Virus record (IMG/VR): IMGVR_UViG_3300031521_000024
Coordinates: 1 to 64,000 of that record
DNA: 64,000 nucleotides
Strand: one strand, 5' to 3'
Source of the DNA: a virus
The notes below the pieces were generated by a model. That model was given only the letters and a program-made list of their open reading frames with translations. It was not told the DNA's origin and did not search any database. The stretch's first letter is position 1. The number at the start of each line of letters is the position of its first letter. This document shows positions 46,250 to 54,216 of the stretch, in pieces. Position numbers and translations under genes: made by a program.

Positions 46250-46680
46250 AAATTAAATTTATTTGCATTTTTATTTAAATTAAGTTCTTTTACTATTTCT
46301 GGATATTTTTTATCAAACCATTTTTTTAATTTTTCATCAATCATAAAATCATAAAATGTTTTACCTTCAAACTTAAAATTATAATCAATTCCGTTATCTA
46401 ACAATAATTCAATCATCTTCTTTTGTTCATATAAATCAACATCTTCTATTATAACCTTAATTAATATATTTTGTCCATCATAAATATCATTTATTTTATC
46501 TAGATATTTTGGTAATAAATATTCAAATCTTTTAAGATTTCCAATATGTACAGATTGAAAAAGTTTACTAAATCTATGATCATTTTCCAATTCGTTTTCT
46601 AAATATTCATCCCACATATTCACATCAGAAGATTTAAATATGTTAGTAAATCTATTTTCAAATTTTTTGATATATTTCAT
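46246..46680 (-). CDS. Tagged protein, degenerate ankyrin, 144 aa
   Basis: Tags MKYIKKFE and NKFNL. F-K-S-S-D-V-N-M-W-D-E-Y-L at the start is unlike the others; later L-L-L-D-N-G-I-D-Y-N-F-K-F-E-G-K-T-F-Y-D-F resembles the last ankyrin unit and K-K-Y-P-E-I-V-K-E-L is the cap. Probably a diverged ankyrin protein. Confidence 0.82.
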   Translation of the reverse strand: MKYIKKFENRFTNIFKSSDVNMWDEYLENELENDHRFSKLFQSVHIGNLKRFEYLLPKYLDKINDIYDGQNILIKVIIEDVDLYEQKKMIELLLDNGIDYNFKFEGKTFYDFMIDEKLKKWFDKKYPEIVKELNLNKNANKFNL

Positions 46681-47021
46681 ATGTTATATTTTAATGCATC
46701 TTTTTTTCTATTAAAAACTTCTATCTCACTTGAGTTTAGTTTTCTTATTATTTCATCTGATTGAACTCCATATGAATTATTTATTTCTTTATTATAATTA
46801 TAAAATATGACATTATATAGAAATTGACCATTATTCAATTCAACTGTAATTTCATTTATTAATGCATATTTATCAAATGGCGTAGGATCACCATTTTCAT
46901 CTACATCTACGTCACCACTCTCATTATTATTATATCTAATTTTATCTAAATCTAATAAAACATAATCACCTTTCTTATAATCACTATTTGATAAATCTTC
47001 AAAGCATTTCAAGTATTTCAT
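46677..47021 (-). CDS. Tagged protein, GDYV SH3-like, 114 aa; first of array 4
   Basis: Tags MKYLKCFE and LKYNI. K-K-G-D-Y-V-L-L-D-L-D-K-I-R opens the domain; an acidic loop (SGDVDVDENGDP) is inserted. As first gene of the operon it keeps the N-terminal tag with unrelated upstream DNA. Confidence 0.85.
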   Translation of the reverse strand: MKYLKCFEDLSNSDYKKGDYVLLDLDKIRYNNNESGDVDVDENGDPTPFDKYALINEITVELNNGQFLYNVIFYNYNKEINNSYGVQSDEIIRKLNSSEIEVFNRKKDALKYNI

Positions 47022-47089
47022 ATGACTATATATATTAAATTGATTTTCTAAAAATTAATACTATATTAGGCTACATCATTTTAAATAAC

Positions 47090-47097
47090 TATCTTTG
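47090..47097 (+). promoter_or_regulatory. Bacteroidetes-type promoter, -7 element
   Basis: TATCTTTG, 30 nt before ATG 47128, in the divergent gap after array 4. Confidence 0.6.
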
Positions 47098-47127
47098 TAT
47101 TCTTATAATTTTAAAATATTATATATT

Positions 47128-47469
47128 ATGAATGTAACAGATGTAATGTTAAACTCTATTGCTTTATTTGATAAAGAAGAAAAAGTCAATTCAGAATATT
47201 ATCATAATGGTAGTGAAACTGGACCAATATTGGAATATGATGTGATATATGATAATATTATTGAAGCAACATATGGATGGAATGATTATGAAGAAGGTGA
47301 GACTACACAAATAAAAATTATTTTTACATCAGATGATATAAAAATAGAAAAAAATATCTCTGGCTCAAGTGTTATGTGTGATTTTCCTTATGATGAGAAT
47401 TCCATTTTAGTTTTTTTAACTGAGTTAGATTTTATGAATTGGCTAATTTCAGAAATATCAGAATCATGA
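47128..47469 (+). CDS. Hypothetical acidic protein, 113 aa
   Basis: Start at ATG 47128 (MNVTDVMLNS), just after the promoter, not the longer frame from 47095. Acidic, beta-rich. Its stop overlaps the next ATG. Unrecognised. Confidence 0.7.
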   Translation: MNVTDVMLNSIALFDKEEKVNSEYYHNGSETGPILEYDVIYDNIIEATYGWNDYEEGETTQIKIIFTSDDIKIEKNISGSSVMCDFPYDENSILVFLTELDFMNWLISEISES

Positions 47470-47759
47470 TTTATGACGTAATATACAAAAAAAGAGAAGT
47501 TTTAATAGATAAAGCTGATTCTATCACAGAACAATATTTAGAATTAGCTACAGAATTATTAGATAAATATAGTAATTTTGGTAATTATTCAGTTATTACT
47601 CATACTGATATTTACGATGATGGTATAACATTTGAATATTGGATTGATTGTTGTGATTATACTCAAGGTAAAGGTAGTATTTTAGTAAGTAAAGAAAAAC
47701 TTGATAAAAATATTGAAAATTTTTTGAGAAAGAAAAAATTAAAATTATTAAAAAAATAA
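47466..47759 (+). CDS. Hypothetical protein with basic tail, 97 aa
   Basis: Start ATG 47466 (MIYDVIYKKREV) overlaps the upstream TGA. Alpha/beta protein ending NFLRKKKLKLLKK, one of the basic-tail group. Soluble. Unrecognised. Confidence 0.7.
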   Translation: MIYDVIYKKREVLIDKADSITEQYLELATELLDKYSNFGNYSVITHTDIYDDGITFEYWIDCCDYTQGKGSILVSKEKLDKNIENFLRKKKLKLLKK

Positions 47760-47760
47760 A

Positions 47761-48096
47761 ATGAAAAAGCCAGACAAAAATGAATATTATAAACTTTTCA
47801 GTCATGTCATAGTAGGCTATACAGGGAAAGGTTCAACATTATGTAATAACTGCAAAGTAAATAATCAAGAATTTTCAGTTTTTCTTGGAGATGATACTAG
47901 AATGAGTACATTGTGGAGCTATTGTTGTGGTGAATGCTTACAATCTGTTGTTAAAGATGCAAATGAGAAAGGACAGCAGAACGTAGAAACTTATTATAAT
48001 CGTGATTGTAAAAGATATTATGATGAGTGTGTTCAATATGTTAGAAAAACAAAATTAGATAATTTAGGTAATATAATAGAAGATGATAGCATTTGA
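47761..48096 (+). CDS. Cysteine-rich zinc protein, 111 aa
   Basis: C-N-N-C (about residues 28-31) and C-C-G-E-C (about 55-59) are two halves of a zinc ribbon; more cysteines follow (DCKRYYDEC). Helical C-terminus. Small nucleic-acid-binding or adaptor zinc proteins have this layout. Overlaps the next gene by 14 nt. Confidence 0.7.
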   Translation: MKKPDKNEYYKLFSHVIVGYTGKGSTLCNNCKVNNQEFSVFLGDDTRMSTLWSYCCGECLQSVVKDANEKGQQNVETYYNRDCKRYYDECVQYVRKTKLDNLGNIIEDDSI

Positions 48097-48547
48097 AAAT
48101 TTTTTGATTGAAAAAGGTTATAAGAAATTTCTGATGAATTGTAAGACAATGAAATATGAGGCAACAGATAAAGATGTTATATCAACTATGGTTAATATTT
48201 TTCATATTTATGTTCATGAAAATGATAAAGAATTTTTATCTAAAATAAATGATGGTATTTCAGTTATGAATGATGAAATATTTACTGATAAAATAAGATC
48301 AAGAGAGATAGTTGTCGGATTACATGAATATAAAAAACCGGAAACTCTTATTTATCCACGTCCTAAAATTGAAGTTAAAAAAATTGGAAAAAATAAATTA
48401 GGAGAAGATATTATAGTAAAAGATAATGAATTATCTGATGATAGTATGAATATTTGCCTAATGAATTTTTCACATGAGGAAATATTTAATGCTATGTATA
48501 ATAAAAAAATCAAATTAAAAATTGATTTAACAAAAGAAAAAAATTAA
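48083..48547 (+). CDS. Hypothetical protein, 154 aa
   Basis: Starts MIAFENFLIEKGYKKF. Repeated lysine-rich strands in the second half (RPKIEVKKIGKNKLGEDII). No motif recognised. Ends the operon; a full promoter follows. Confidence 0.7.
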   Translation: MIAFENFLIEKGYKKFLMNCKTMKYEATDKDVISTMVNIFHIYVHENDKEFLSKINDGISVMNDEIFTDKIRSREIVVGLHEYKKPETLIYPRPKIEVKKIGKNKLGEDIIVKDNELSDDSMNICLMNFSHEEIFNAMYNKKIKLKIDLTKEKN

Positions 48548-48552
48548 ATATA

Positions 48553-48584
48553 TTTGGTATAATGAATAATTATTTGTACTTTTG
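48553..48584 (+). promoter_or_regulatory. Bacteroidetes-type promoter, full match
   Basis: TTTG (48553-48556), 20 nt, TACTTTTG (48577-48584), 33 nt before ATG 48618. Its TACTTTTGTA is like RNA-locus promoter 1. Confidence 0.85.
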
Positions 48585-48617
48585 TAGTACAAATTAATCA
48601 TTAAAATTTATAAAGAT

Positions 48618-49004
48618 ATGAGAATCTTCAATAATGAAAATTTAAAACAAATTGATGCGATTGAATTTTTACGTAAAGAATTAACTGATAAGGTAGAATA
48701 TCTTAATGTATCAAATGCTTGCATGGGAAATGATACTATTATATTGACTATATCATTTGATAAAAATGAAAATTGGCATTATGGATATCTTCAAAATTCC
48801 AATTATTTAAGATTTAATATTGAACAATCTGGTGAAGTCGAAGTATTTGAATGCTCTTTACATCAAAAAGATTCATCAAACAGAGAAAGATTAAATTCTA
48901 AATTTCGTAAATGTAATGTAAAATCAATGAATAAAGTAGTTGAAAAAATTCTTATTTTTGTTGAAAAGGTAAATTCTGAATTAAATATATGTGAAATTAA
49001 TTAA
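48618..49004 (+). CDS. Hypothetical protein, 128 aa
   Basis: Alpha/beta soluble protein with C-x4-D-T-I-I-L-T-I-S-F-D and a lysine-rich C-terminal helix. First gene after a full promoter. Unrecognised. Confidence 0.7.
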   Translation: MRIFNNENLKQIDAIEFLRKELTDKVEYLNVSNACMGNDTIILTISFDKNENWHYGYLQNSNYLRFNIEQSGEVEVFECSLHQKDSSNRERLNSKFRKCNVKSMNKVVEKILIFVEKVNSELNICEIN

Positions 49005-49011
49005 TATTATT

Positions 49012-49269
49012 ATGGCAATAGAAATTCATAAAATAGTTACAAATAGTGGATATTTATCTTCATTTTACGATAATTTAAACTTTTTAAATGAAGAAGAAAG
49101 AAAAGAATTTAACCTTATTGGCTATACAGGTAAAAATTCAAAAGGTAGTGAATCAAATTTTCATAAATACTTAAATTCTTTGAATAAAGGAGAATTTGAA
49201 GTTGAAAAAACTAAACATGATAACGGAGATTTTTCTGAGAAATATACAATTGTTAGAGTAACTAAATAA
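49012..49269 (+). CDS. Hypothetical protein, 85 aa
   Basis: Start ATG 49012 (MAIEIHKIVTNSG), after the previous stop; the frame from 48991 overlaps it. Mixed charged protein with G-Y-T-G-K-N-S-K-G. Unrecognised. Confidence 0.7.
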   Translation: MAIEIHKIVTNSGYLSSFYDNLNFLNEEERKEFNLIGYTGKNSKGSESNFHKYLNSLNKGEFEVEKTKHDNGDFSEKYTIVRVTK

Positions 49270-49281
49270 TAATTGAAAATA

Positions 49282-49503
49282 ATGGAAAATAATTCAAACA
49301 AAAATGTATCAGAAACGTATAGTTCTGATTATTATTCTCTAATTGATAGACTAAAACGTCATTCAGAATGGAAATATCCAGATAGACTATGGAATTTAGC
49401 ATTCTACAATGAAGTGTCATTTATGTGGAAAGATAAAAAAGAAGCTCTTGAAGAAAGAATTTTAAAATTAGAAGATGATATGAAATCAGAAGGTGCATTA
49501 TAA
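49282..49503 (+). CDS. Hypothetical protein, 73 aa
   Basis: Start ATG 49282 (MENNSNKNVS). Helical second half (KKEALEERILKLEDDMKSEG), coiled-coil-like. Followed by a bidirectional terminator. Unrecognised. Confidence 0.7.
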   Translation: MENNSNKNVSETYSSDYYSLIDRLKRHSEWKYPDRLWNLAFYNEVSFMWKDKKEALEERILKLEDDMKSEGAL

Positions 49504-49504
49504 C

Positions 49505-49533
49505 AAAAAGAGAGATTTTTAATCTCTCTTTTT
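49505..49533. terminator. Bidirectional intrinsic terminator
   Basis: AAAAAGAGAGATT and its reverse complement around TTT; ends + and - operons meeting here. The last codons of the epimerase gene lie in its right arm. Confidence 0.88.
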
Positions 49534-50388
49534 GTTTTTTATTAATTCTATCCAATCTTCTAATTTATGTTCTGGTATCCATTTTAATTCACTTTCAGTA
49601 TCATTCTCAAATTCTTCTGATGTATATCTCTCACCTTTTCTTTTAGATACAAATTTAAATTCTCCAAACATTTTAGCGACATCAATAATGTTAGTATTTA
49701 TTCCAGACCTTAAATACCATTCATGATTCATATTTGTAAATGATGATAATACTACTCCTCTAACAATGTCCTCAATGTGTGTAAAGTCTCTGCTCTGAGT
49801 ACCTGGTTCAACAACTGTACATTTGCTACCTTCTATATATTGATGCTCAAATATACCTATTACAGTAGCATAATCACCTGTCATTATTTGACATTCACCA
49901 TACACGTTAAAAAAATAGCAAATTTCATATTGTAAATTATACCAATTATTATAATTTTTGATAAGTTCAACAATCTTTGATTTCATCCATGAATATGGAG
50001 CTAAATTTTCATTTTCTCCATTATTTCCAAATTTTGATGATGAAGCAGAATATATTAATTTTGCATTCCATTCTCTACATAATTCCATTATTATTGGAGT
50101 GCCATATAAAATTGTTTTTTCTACATATTTAATATCATCAAATGATTTTACAATTCTTGAATATTCTCCAAAATGAAATACTGTATCAAATTTTTTATCT
50201 TTAAATATTTCAGGTGCATTCCATGTATTACCTTCGTAATATATGACTTCATCTACATGGTTTTCTTTTTTTCCTGTGAAGTAATTATCTAATGATGATA
50301 TTTCTATGTCTTTATAATTTTTCTTTAAATATTTAATAAGATTAGTTCCTACAAATCCAGCACCTCCTGTTATTAATACTTTATGCAT
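49519..50388 (-). CDS. NAD-dependent epimerase/dehydratase
   Basis: 289 residues of the extended SDR family: T-G-G-A-G-F-V-G (7-14) binds NAD, S-A-S-S-S (114-118) supplies the active serine, Y132-x3-K136 (YSWMK) the catalytic pair, and R-D-F-T-H-I-E-D-I (about 208) is the sugar-nucleotide contact. Likely converts a UDP- or dTDP-linked hexose, for host envelope sugars or glycosylation of phage DNA or virion proteins. No glycosyltransferase is visible nearby. Confidence 0.88.
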   Translation of the reverse strand: MHKVLITGGAGFVGTNLIKYLKKNYKDIEISSLDNYFTGKKENHVDEVIYYEGNTWNAPEIFKDKKFDTVFHFGEYSRIVKSFDDIKYVEKTILYGTPIIMELCREWNAKLIYSASSSKFGNNGENENLAPYSWMKSKIVELIKNYNNWYNLQYEICYFFNVYGECQIMTGDYATVIGIFEHQYIEGSKCTVVEPGTQSRDFTHIEDIVRGVVLSSFTNMNHEWYLRSGINTNIIDVAKMFGEFKFVSKRKGERYTSEEFENDTESELKWIPEHKLEDWIELIKNKKRD

Positions 50389-50428
50389 TTTTTATTTTTA
50401 TATATTATTATTTAATTATACAAAAACA

Positions 50429-50458
50429 AAAAAGATAATACATAAGTATTATCTTTTT
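50429..50458. terminator. Bidirectional intrinsic terminator
   Basis: AAAAAGATAATAC and its reverse complement around ATAA. Located between the HD-half gene and the epimerase on the minus strand. Confidence 0.85.
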
Positions 50459-50543
50459 CTAAATATGCCTGATTTTACAGGACCTCTTGAGTTTAATTGT
50501 TTATCCTTTTTTGGGTATCAAGCGTGCTATTTTGCACTACATA

Positions 50544-51296
50544 TTATATCTTAAATGTTTCAATGTATTTAATAGCATCATCTTCAGTCCATTCACCTGA
50601 TTTTATTTTTTCATCAGTTACTTTCTTTATATCTCCAACCATTCTACCAGTAGTTATTCCTAACATTTTCATTATTATAATTCCTGTTATTGGAGAACGC
50701 CATTTAGATTCATTGTCTTTGTTACGAACTTCTAATATTCTTTTTTTTATTTCATCTAATCCTGAAACAATACGTTGTCTTTTATCTTCATATTTAGTGG
50801 TTATGTCACACTTACAGAACTCAATCAACTCTAATACTATATCAGGTCCAACTTCCACGTCAAGCCTTCTTATAGCTGATTCTGTTACATCTCTGTGCAT
50901 TTTTACTCTACCATGATATTTAACCATTCTGTAAACATAATCAATAGTTTTCTTATTGGTTATATTAAATCTTTTCAAGATTTTTTTAACCATTTTTGCT
51001 CCTACATTTTCATGATCATGAAATGTCCAATTTCCATCATCATTTTTAGATCTAACAGAAATCTTTCCAATATCATGTAATAATGCAACAATTTTCATTT
51101 TTAAGTTATCATTGTCATATTTAATTACATTATTAAGTACTCCTAATGTGTGGTAATAATTATTTTTATGACCATCATTAGTTGTGTATAAGTTATATAA
51201 TTCTGGTAAAATTATAGCTAAATCACCATCATCATATAACATGTTAATAGTGTCTACTAATGCTTTTGACTGCAATAAACTTAATGCATTTTTCAT
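50544..51296 (-). CDS. HD-domain protein, HD half of a CCA-adding enzyme
   Basis: 250 residues: H-T (49-50) in Y-Y-H-T-L, H-D (74-75) in A-L-L-H-D-I-G-K, and F-H-D-H-E-N-V-G-A (92-100), the HD phosphohydrolase set. The later L-G-I-T-T-G-R-M-V-G-D-I-K-K segment is typical of the C-terminal body of bacterial CCA enzymes, where it follows the HD domain. Together with the nucleotidyltransferase half at 29074-29796 it would complete one enzyme. HD domains in this family remove 2',3'-cyclic phosphate from tRNA 3' ends. A stand-alone HD hydrolase is the alternative. Confidence 0.82.
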   Translation of the reverse strand: MKNALSLLQSKALVDTINMLYDDGDLAIILPELYNLYTTNDGHKNNYYHTLGVLNNVIKYDNDNLKMKIVALLHDIGKISVRSKNDDGNWTFHDHENVGAKMVKKILKRFNITNKKTIDYVYRMVKYHGRVKMHRDVTESAIRRLDVEVGPDIVLELIEFCKCDITTKYEDKRQRIVSGLDEIKKRILEVRNKDNESKWRSPITGIIIMKMLGITTGRMVGDIKKVTDEKIKSGEWTEDDAIKYIETFKI

Positions 51297-51305
51297 AATA
51301 TTAAA

Positions 51306-52106
51306 TTAAATTAAATTATAATCACTAAAAACATTTTTGAAAATTTCATAATTATTACCTACTGAGTTATTGTCATTGATAATCGCAAATATTACTTTTT
51401 CAAAATATTTAGAATATCCTTCATTTACTAATAATTTCTTGAATATTTTAGCCATTTTTTCAGGATCATTTTTGAAAACTCCACATCCGAATGAGCCTAA
51501 AATTATAATATCAACATCATTTTTAATTGCAAGTGATAACATCAATCTTATTTTTTCCTTAGTAAGTTGTTCATAATCCCAATTTGATATTGTTATTCCA
51601 TCAGAATTTATTGATGATATATTTTCACTTGTTATTGTATCAGAATGACTATTAATATCAACATTTCTAAGATTTAATGCTGCAATAGTTACAACATCAG
51701 ATTGAACGTCATTCATATAATTATAATATACATCCTTGAAAAATGTGGCATCTTTAGTGTATAATGCGTTATCATCATTCAATGGATAATTATCAGTATT
51801 AATTAAATGAATCAAATTTGAGCATCTAAATAAGCATTCTTCCTGTGCTTTGGACCCTTTTGCAACTCCTCCACCTGGACGTTTAAATGATGCCATATTA
51901 AGAACACAAGTTTTTCCTAATTTACTATATTCTGTAACTGCAGATACACTATCAGAATTTATAACTTGTATGTTTTCATGACAAGGAATGCTAATATCTG
52001 GCATTAATCTATCATCAAATGAATGTATAGTAGTTTCTGATTTCAACATACATTCACTGTGTAATTTTGTGTCTTCAAACACTTGTATTAATTCTTCTTT
52101 ATTCAT
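51306..52106 (-). CDS. Microbial-type poly(ADP-ribose) glycohydrolase (macrodomain)
   Basis: 266 residues. R-P-G-G-G-V-A-K-G-S-K-A-Q-E-E (76-90) is the PARG signature G-G-G-x(6-8)-Q-E-E with both catalytic glutamates (89, 90); N-M-A-S (70-73) precedes it and G-S-F-G-C-G-V-F near 200-208 is the second ADP-ribose loop. Microbial PARGs of this type remove ADP-ribose from proteins or nucleic acids. In a phage this could undo ADP-ribosylation by host toxins (DarT-type) or degrade ADP-ribose signals (inference). Same operon direction as the HD half, 9 nt upstream. Confidence 0.9.
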   Translation of the reverse strand: MNKEELIQVFEDTKLHSECMLKSETTIHSFDDRLMPDISIPCHENIQVINSDSVSAVTEYSKLGKTCVLNMASFKRPGGGVAKGSKAQEECLFRCSNLIHLINTDNYPLNDDNALYTKDATFFKDVYYNYMNDVQSDVVTIAALNLRNVDINSHSDTITSENISSINSDGITISNWDYEQLTKEKIRLMLSLAIKNDVDIIILGSFGCGVFKNDPEKMAKIFKKLLVNEGYSKYFEKVIFAIINDNNSVGNNYEIFKNVFSDYNLI

Positions 52107-52117
52107 TTTATATTTTT

Positions 52118-52348
52118 TTATTCATCATAAAACATATCAATATCATTTTCCCAAATTCTAAGAAAATATTCAGGACAATCATTCGCCTTTCCTTTTATAG
52201 GATAATACCATATATTATATTGTTCATAAAACCATGGATTATCTGAAATTGTCATATCATAATCAAGAATAGATAAAAATTTATCATCTTCTAAAATTCG
52301 ATATACATATATACATTTATCACCTTTTTTAAATTTAGGATCATTCAT
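52118..52348 (-). CDS. SH3-like small protein, 76 aa
   Basis: K-K-G-D-K-C-I-Y-V-Y-R at the start is a barrel-type G-D turn; the rest is tryptophan/tyrosine-rich (NPWFYEQYNIWYYPI) and ends acidic. Overlaps the upstream gene. Unrecognised. Confidence 0.7.
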   Translation of the reverse strand: MNDPKFKKGDKCIYVYRILEDDKFLSILDYDMTISDNPWFYEQYNIWYYPIKGKANDCPEYFLRIWENDIDMFYDE

Positions 52349-52592
52349 CGTATTTTTTTACTATTCTAAATTGATGAAAATTTTCAATACCTTCATATTT
52401 AATAAGATCGCTAAGAAAACTTTCAGTTACTTTTACGTTTATAAGTTCATTTCCAAATCTTTTACTGTTAGAAACATAAGCAACTGTATCGCCTACATGG
52501 ATATTATATGGAAATATAATATCATTTATTTTTTCATATTCTCTAATTGATTCTTTTGCTTCAATATATTCCTCTTCATTATTAATTTTCAT
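52341..52592 (-). CDS. Hypothetical protein, 83 aa
   Basis: Helical acidic N-terminus, then H-V-G-D-T-V-A-Y-V-S, again a small barrel-like turn. Overlaps both neighbours. Unrecognised. Confidence 0.7.
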   Translation of the reverse strand: MKINNEEEYIEAKESIREYEKINDIIFPYNIHVGDTVAYVSNSKRFGNELINVKVTESFLSDLIKYEGIENFHQFRIVKKYDE

Positions 52593-52851
52593 AATGATTA
52601 TTATTTTTTATATTCTGTATTTTTTTGTTTAATGTTTCTTTTTGCTGATTACTTATTTGTTCTTGAATATCTTTAAATTCATTAATCTGTTCATTTGTGA
52701 AATAATGCATATTCACAGTATGAGTATATTTGTCGTTTTTATAACATTTATATTCATAATATTGTTCATCAGGAACATCAGTTACCACTTGAGTATACAC
52801 TGGTTTAAATTCTCTGATAATATTTTTTATTACTTTTTTAATTATATTCAT
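52582..52851 (-). CDS. Hypothetical protein, 89 aa
   Basis: Basic amphipathic N-terminus (MNIIKKVIKNIIREF), a central beta region, and a glutamine-rich helical C-terminus (DIQEQISNQQKETLNKKI). Immediately downstream of the ExoX-C-like gene. Unrecognised. Confidence 0.7.
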   Translation of the reverse strand: MNIIKKVIKNIIREFKPVYTQVVTDVPDEQYYEYKCYKNDKYTHTVNMHYFTNEQINEFKDIQEQISNQQKETLNKKIQNIKNNNHYEN

Positions 52852-53613
52852 TTATATATTTTTTACTGATTTAAGGCTTAATACTTTAAAATATTTATAG
52901 TCAAGTTCATCATTTTCTACTGTAACAACCTCCATTTCAAGAACTTTGTTTTTAATTCTTTTAGCCTTACCATTCATTAAAGGTAATCCAAAATTATATC
53001 CAGAATAATATTGTTCAGAATATTCATTGAAATGAAAATCAAATGAAGCATCTGCATAATTTCCTTCACTGTTTAAAGAATGATTAAAATCATATGAAAA
53101 AATACCAGGTGTTTTATATTTATCATAAGTTTCACAAATAATCTTTGAAAGTTCCGCTTGTTTAGTTATTCTTTCAGTATACTGATTAAGTAATTCTATA
53201 GATGAAAATATCATATCATCATAAAAACCACATCCTAATTCAACTAATCTATTTTTTGTTATAGTAAGACGTTCATCATACAAACCATTTTCATAGTACC
53301 AAATCAGATAAGATTGGTCTTTACACTCACTGATAAGTTGTCCCTGGTATTTACCAAAATGAAAACATTCAGCAGGGTATTCAAATTTTGGCTCTGTTGT
53401 CCAACTTGCACTTTTACCTTTTAATTCATCATCAATTACAACATCAGGATAAAGTTCTTTAACTTTATCTAAATCAAAAGATATATTCTTAATGTAATTA
53501 TATATCTGTCTGATACCATATTGATATGATTGATTATTAACTGTGCTATACAAAGGTTCTTCTGAATAACTCCAAAGAGTGTAAAATTTATTTGCAAATC
53601 CAATTAATTCCAT
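52852..53613 (-). CDS. Protein with exonuclease X C-terminal-like motif, 253 aa
   Basis: Residues 84-110 read F-H-F-G-K-Y-Q-G-Q-L-I-S-E, then D-Q-S-Y-L-I-W-Y-Y-E-N-G, matching the F-G-K-Y-K-G-x-x-I...Y-L-x-W motif of the ExoX C-terminal/DUF3820 domain, which is thought to bind nucleic acid. The flanking parts are unrecognised and I see no DEDD nuclease domain. Helicase- and nuclease-linked phage proteins often carry this motif. Confidence 0.6.
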   Translation of the reverse strand: MELIGFANKFYTLWSYSEEPLYSTVNNQSYQYGIRQIYNYIKNISFDLDKVKELYPDVVIDDELKGKSASWTTEPKFEYPAECFHFGKYQGQLISECKDQSYLIWYYENGLYDERLTITKNRLVELGCGFYDDMIFSSIELLNQYTERITKQAELSKIICETYDKYKTPGIFSYDFNHSLNSEGNYADASFDFHFNEYSEQYYSGYNFGLPLMNGKAKRIKNKVLEMEVVTVENDELDYKYFKVLSLKSVKNI

Positions 53614-53641
53614 ATTGTTTATATTTTAAATTAATGATATA

Positions 53642-53671
53642 CAAAAGTACAACAAAAATCTGATATACAAA
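53642..53671 (-). promoter_or_regulatory. Bacteroidetes-type promoter, minus strand
   Basis: On the minus strand TTTG (53668-53671), 18 nt, TACTTTTG (53642-53649), about 28 nt before the ATG at 53613. Confidence 0.65.
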
Positions 53672-53765
53672 AATATATAAGAATTAATATCATTATATTG
53701 TAGTTAAATATTATTAAATATCAAACATAATAAATTAATAATTATATAAAATAAAAATAAAAATC

Positions 53766-53969
53766 ATGGGATTCAACAAAAGATATATATCAAAAGATTC
53801 ACTTAAAAATATTGCAAATAGTGGAGATTATTTAAGTTTTTTTAAATATTTTAAAAGTGATGTAGTATTATTTGATGATACATTCTCTTTTAATATTATG
53901 AAAGATTTGAAGAAATATAATATTACTGATAAAGATGAAATTACAACAATAATGAATAAGTGCAAATGA
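53766..53969 (+). CDS. Hypothetical protein, 67 aa
   Basis: Starts MGFNKRYISKDSL; helical with F-F-K-Y-F-K. Its stop overlaps the next ATG. Unrecognised. Confidence 0.65.
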   Translation: MGFNKRYISKDSLKNIANSGDYLSFFKYFKSDVVLFDDTFSFNIMKDLKKYNITDKDEITTIMNKCK

Positions 53970-54181
53970 AATATTTATGTAAAAGAACATATTCAAAAGA
54001 AATTATTTCTGGTGAATATTATAATAGTTATTTAACAAATAATAAAGATTATGTTAAAATTGAAAAATTATTTTTTGTTATGAATACAAATAATCCATCA
54101 GAACCAAAAATATATAAATATTTTTATACTGTAAAAGAAATTAGAAAAATAAAATTAAAAAAATTGCTTGATATTAAATAA
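53966..54181 (+). CDS. Small protein with basic tail, 71 aa (paralogue)
   Basis: MKYLCKRTYSKEIISGEYYN at the start and VKEIRKIKLKKLLDIK at the end. The next gene has M-K-Y-L-C-K-K...V-G-K-Y-Y-N and TKEIRRKKLDKL, so the two are tandem paralogues. The MKYL start is not followed by the K-F-E of the tagged family. Confidence 0.72.
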   Translation: MKYLCKRTYSKEIISGEYYNSYLTNNKDYVKIEKLFFVMNTNNPSEPKIYKYFYTVKEIRKIKLKKLLDIK

Positions 54182-54188
54182 TTTATTG

Positions 54189-54196
54189 TATCTTTG
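54189..54196 (+). promoter_or_regulatory. Bacteroidetes-type promoter, -7 element
   Basis: TATCTTTG, 20 nt before ATG 54217, between the two paralogues. The second copy thus has its own promoter. Confidence 0.6.
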
Positions 54197-54216
54197 CCTC
54201 ATATAAAAAATTCATA

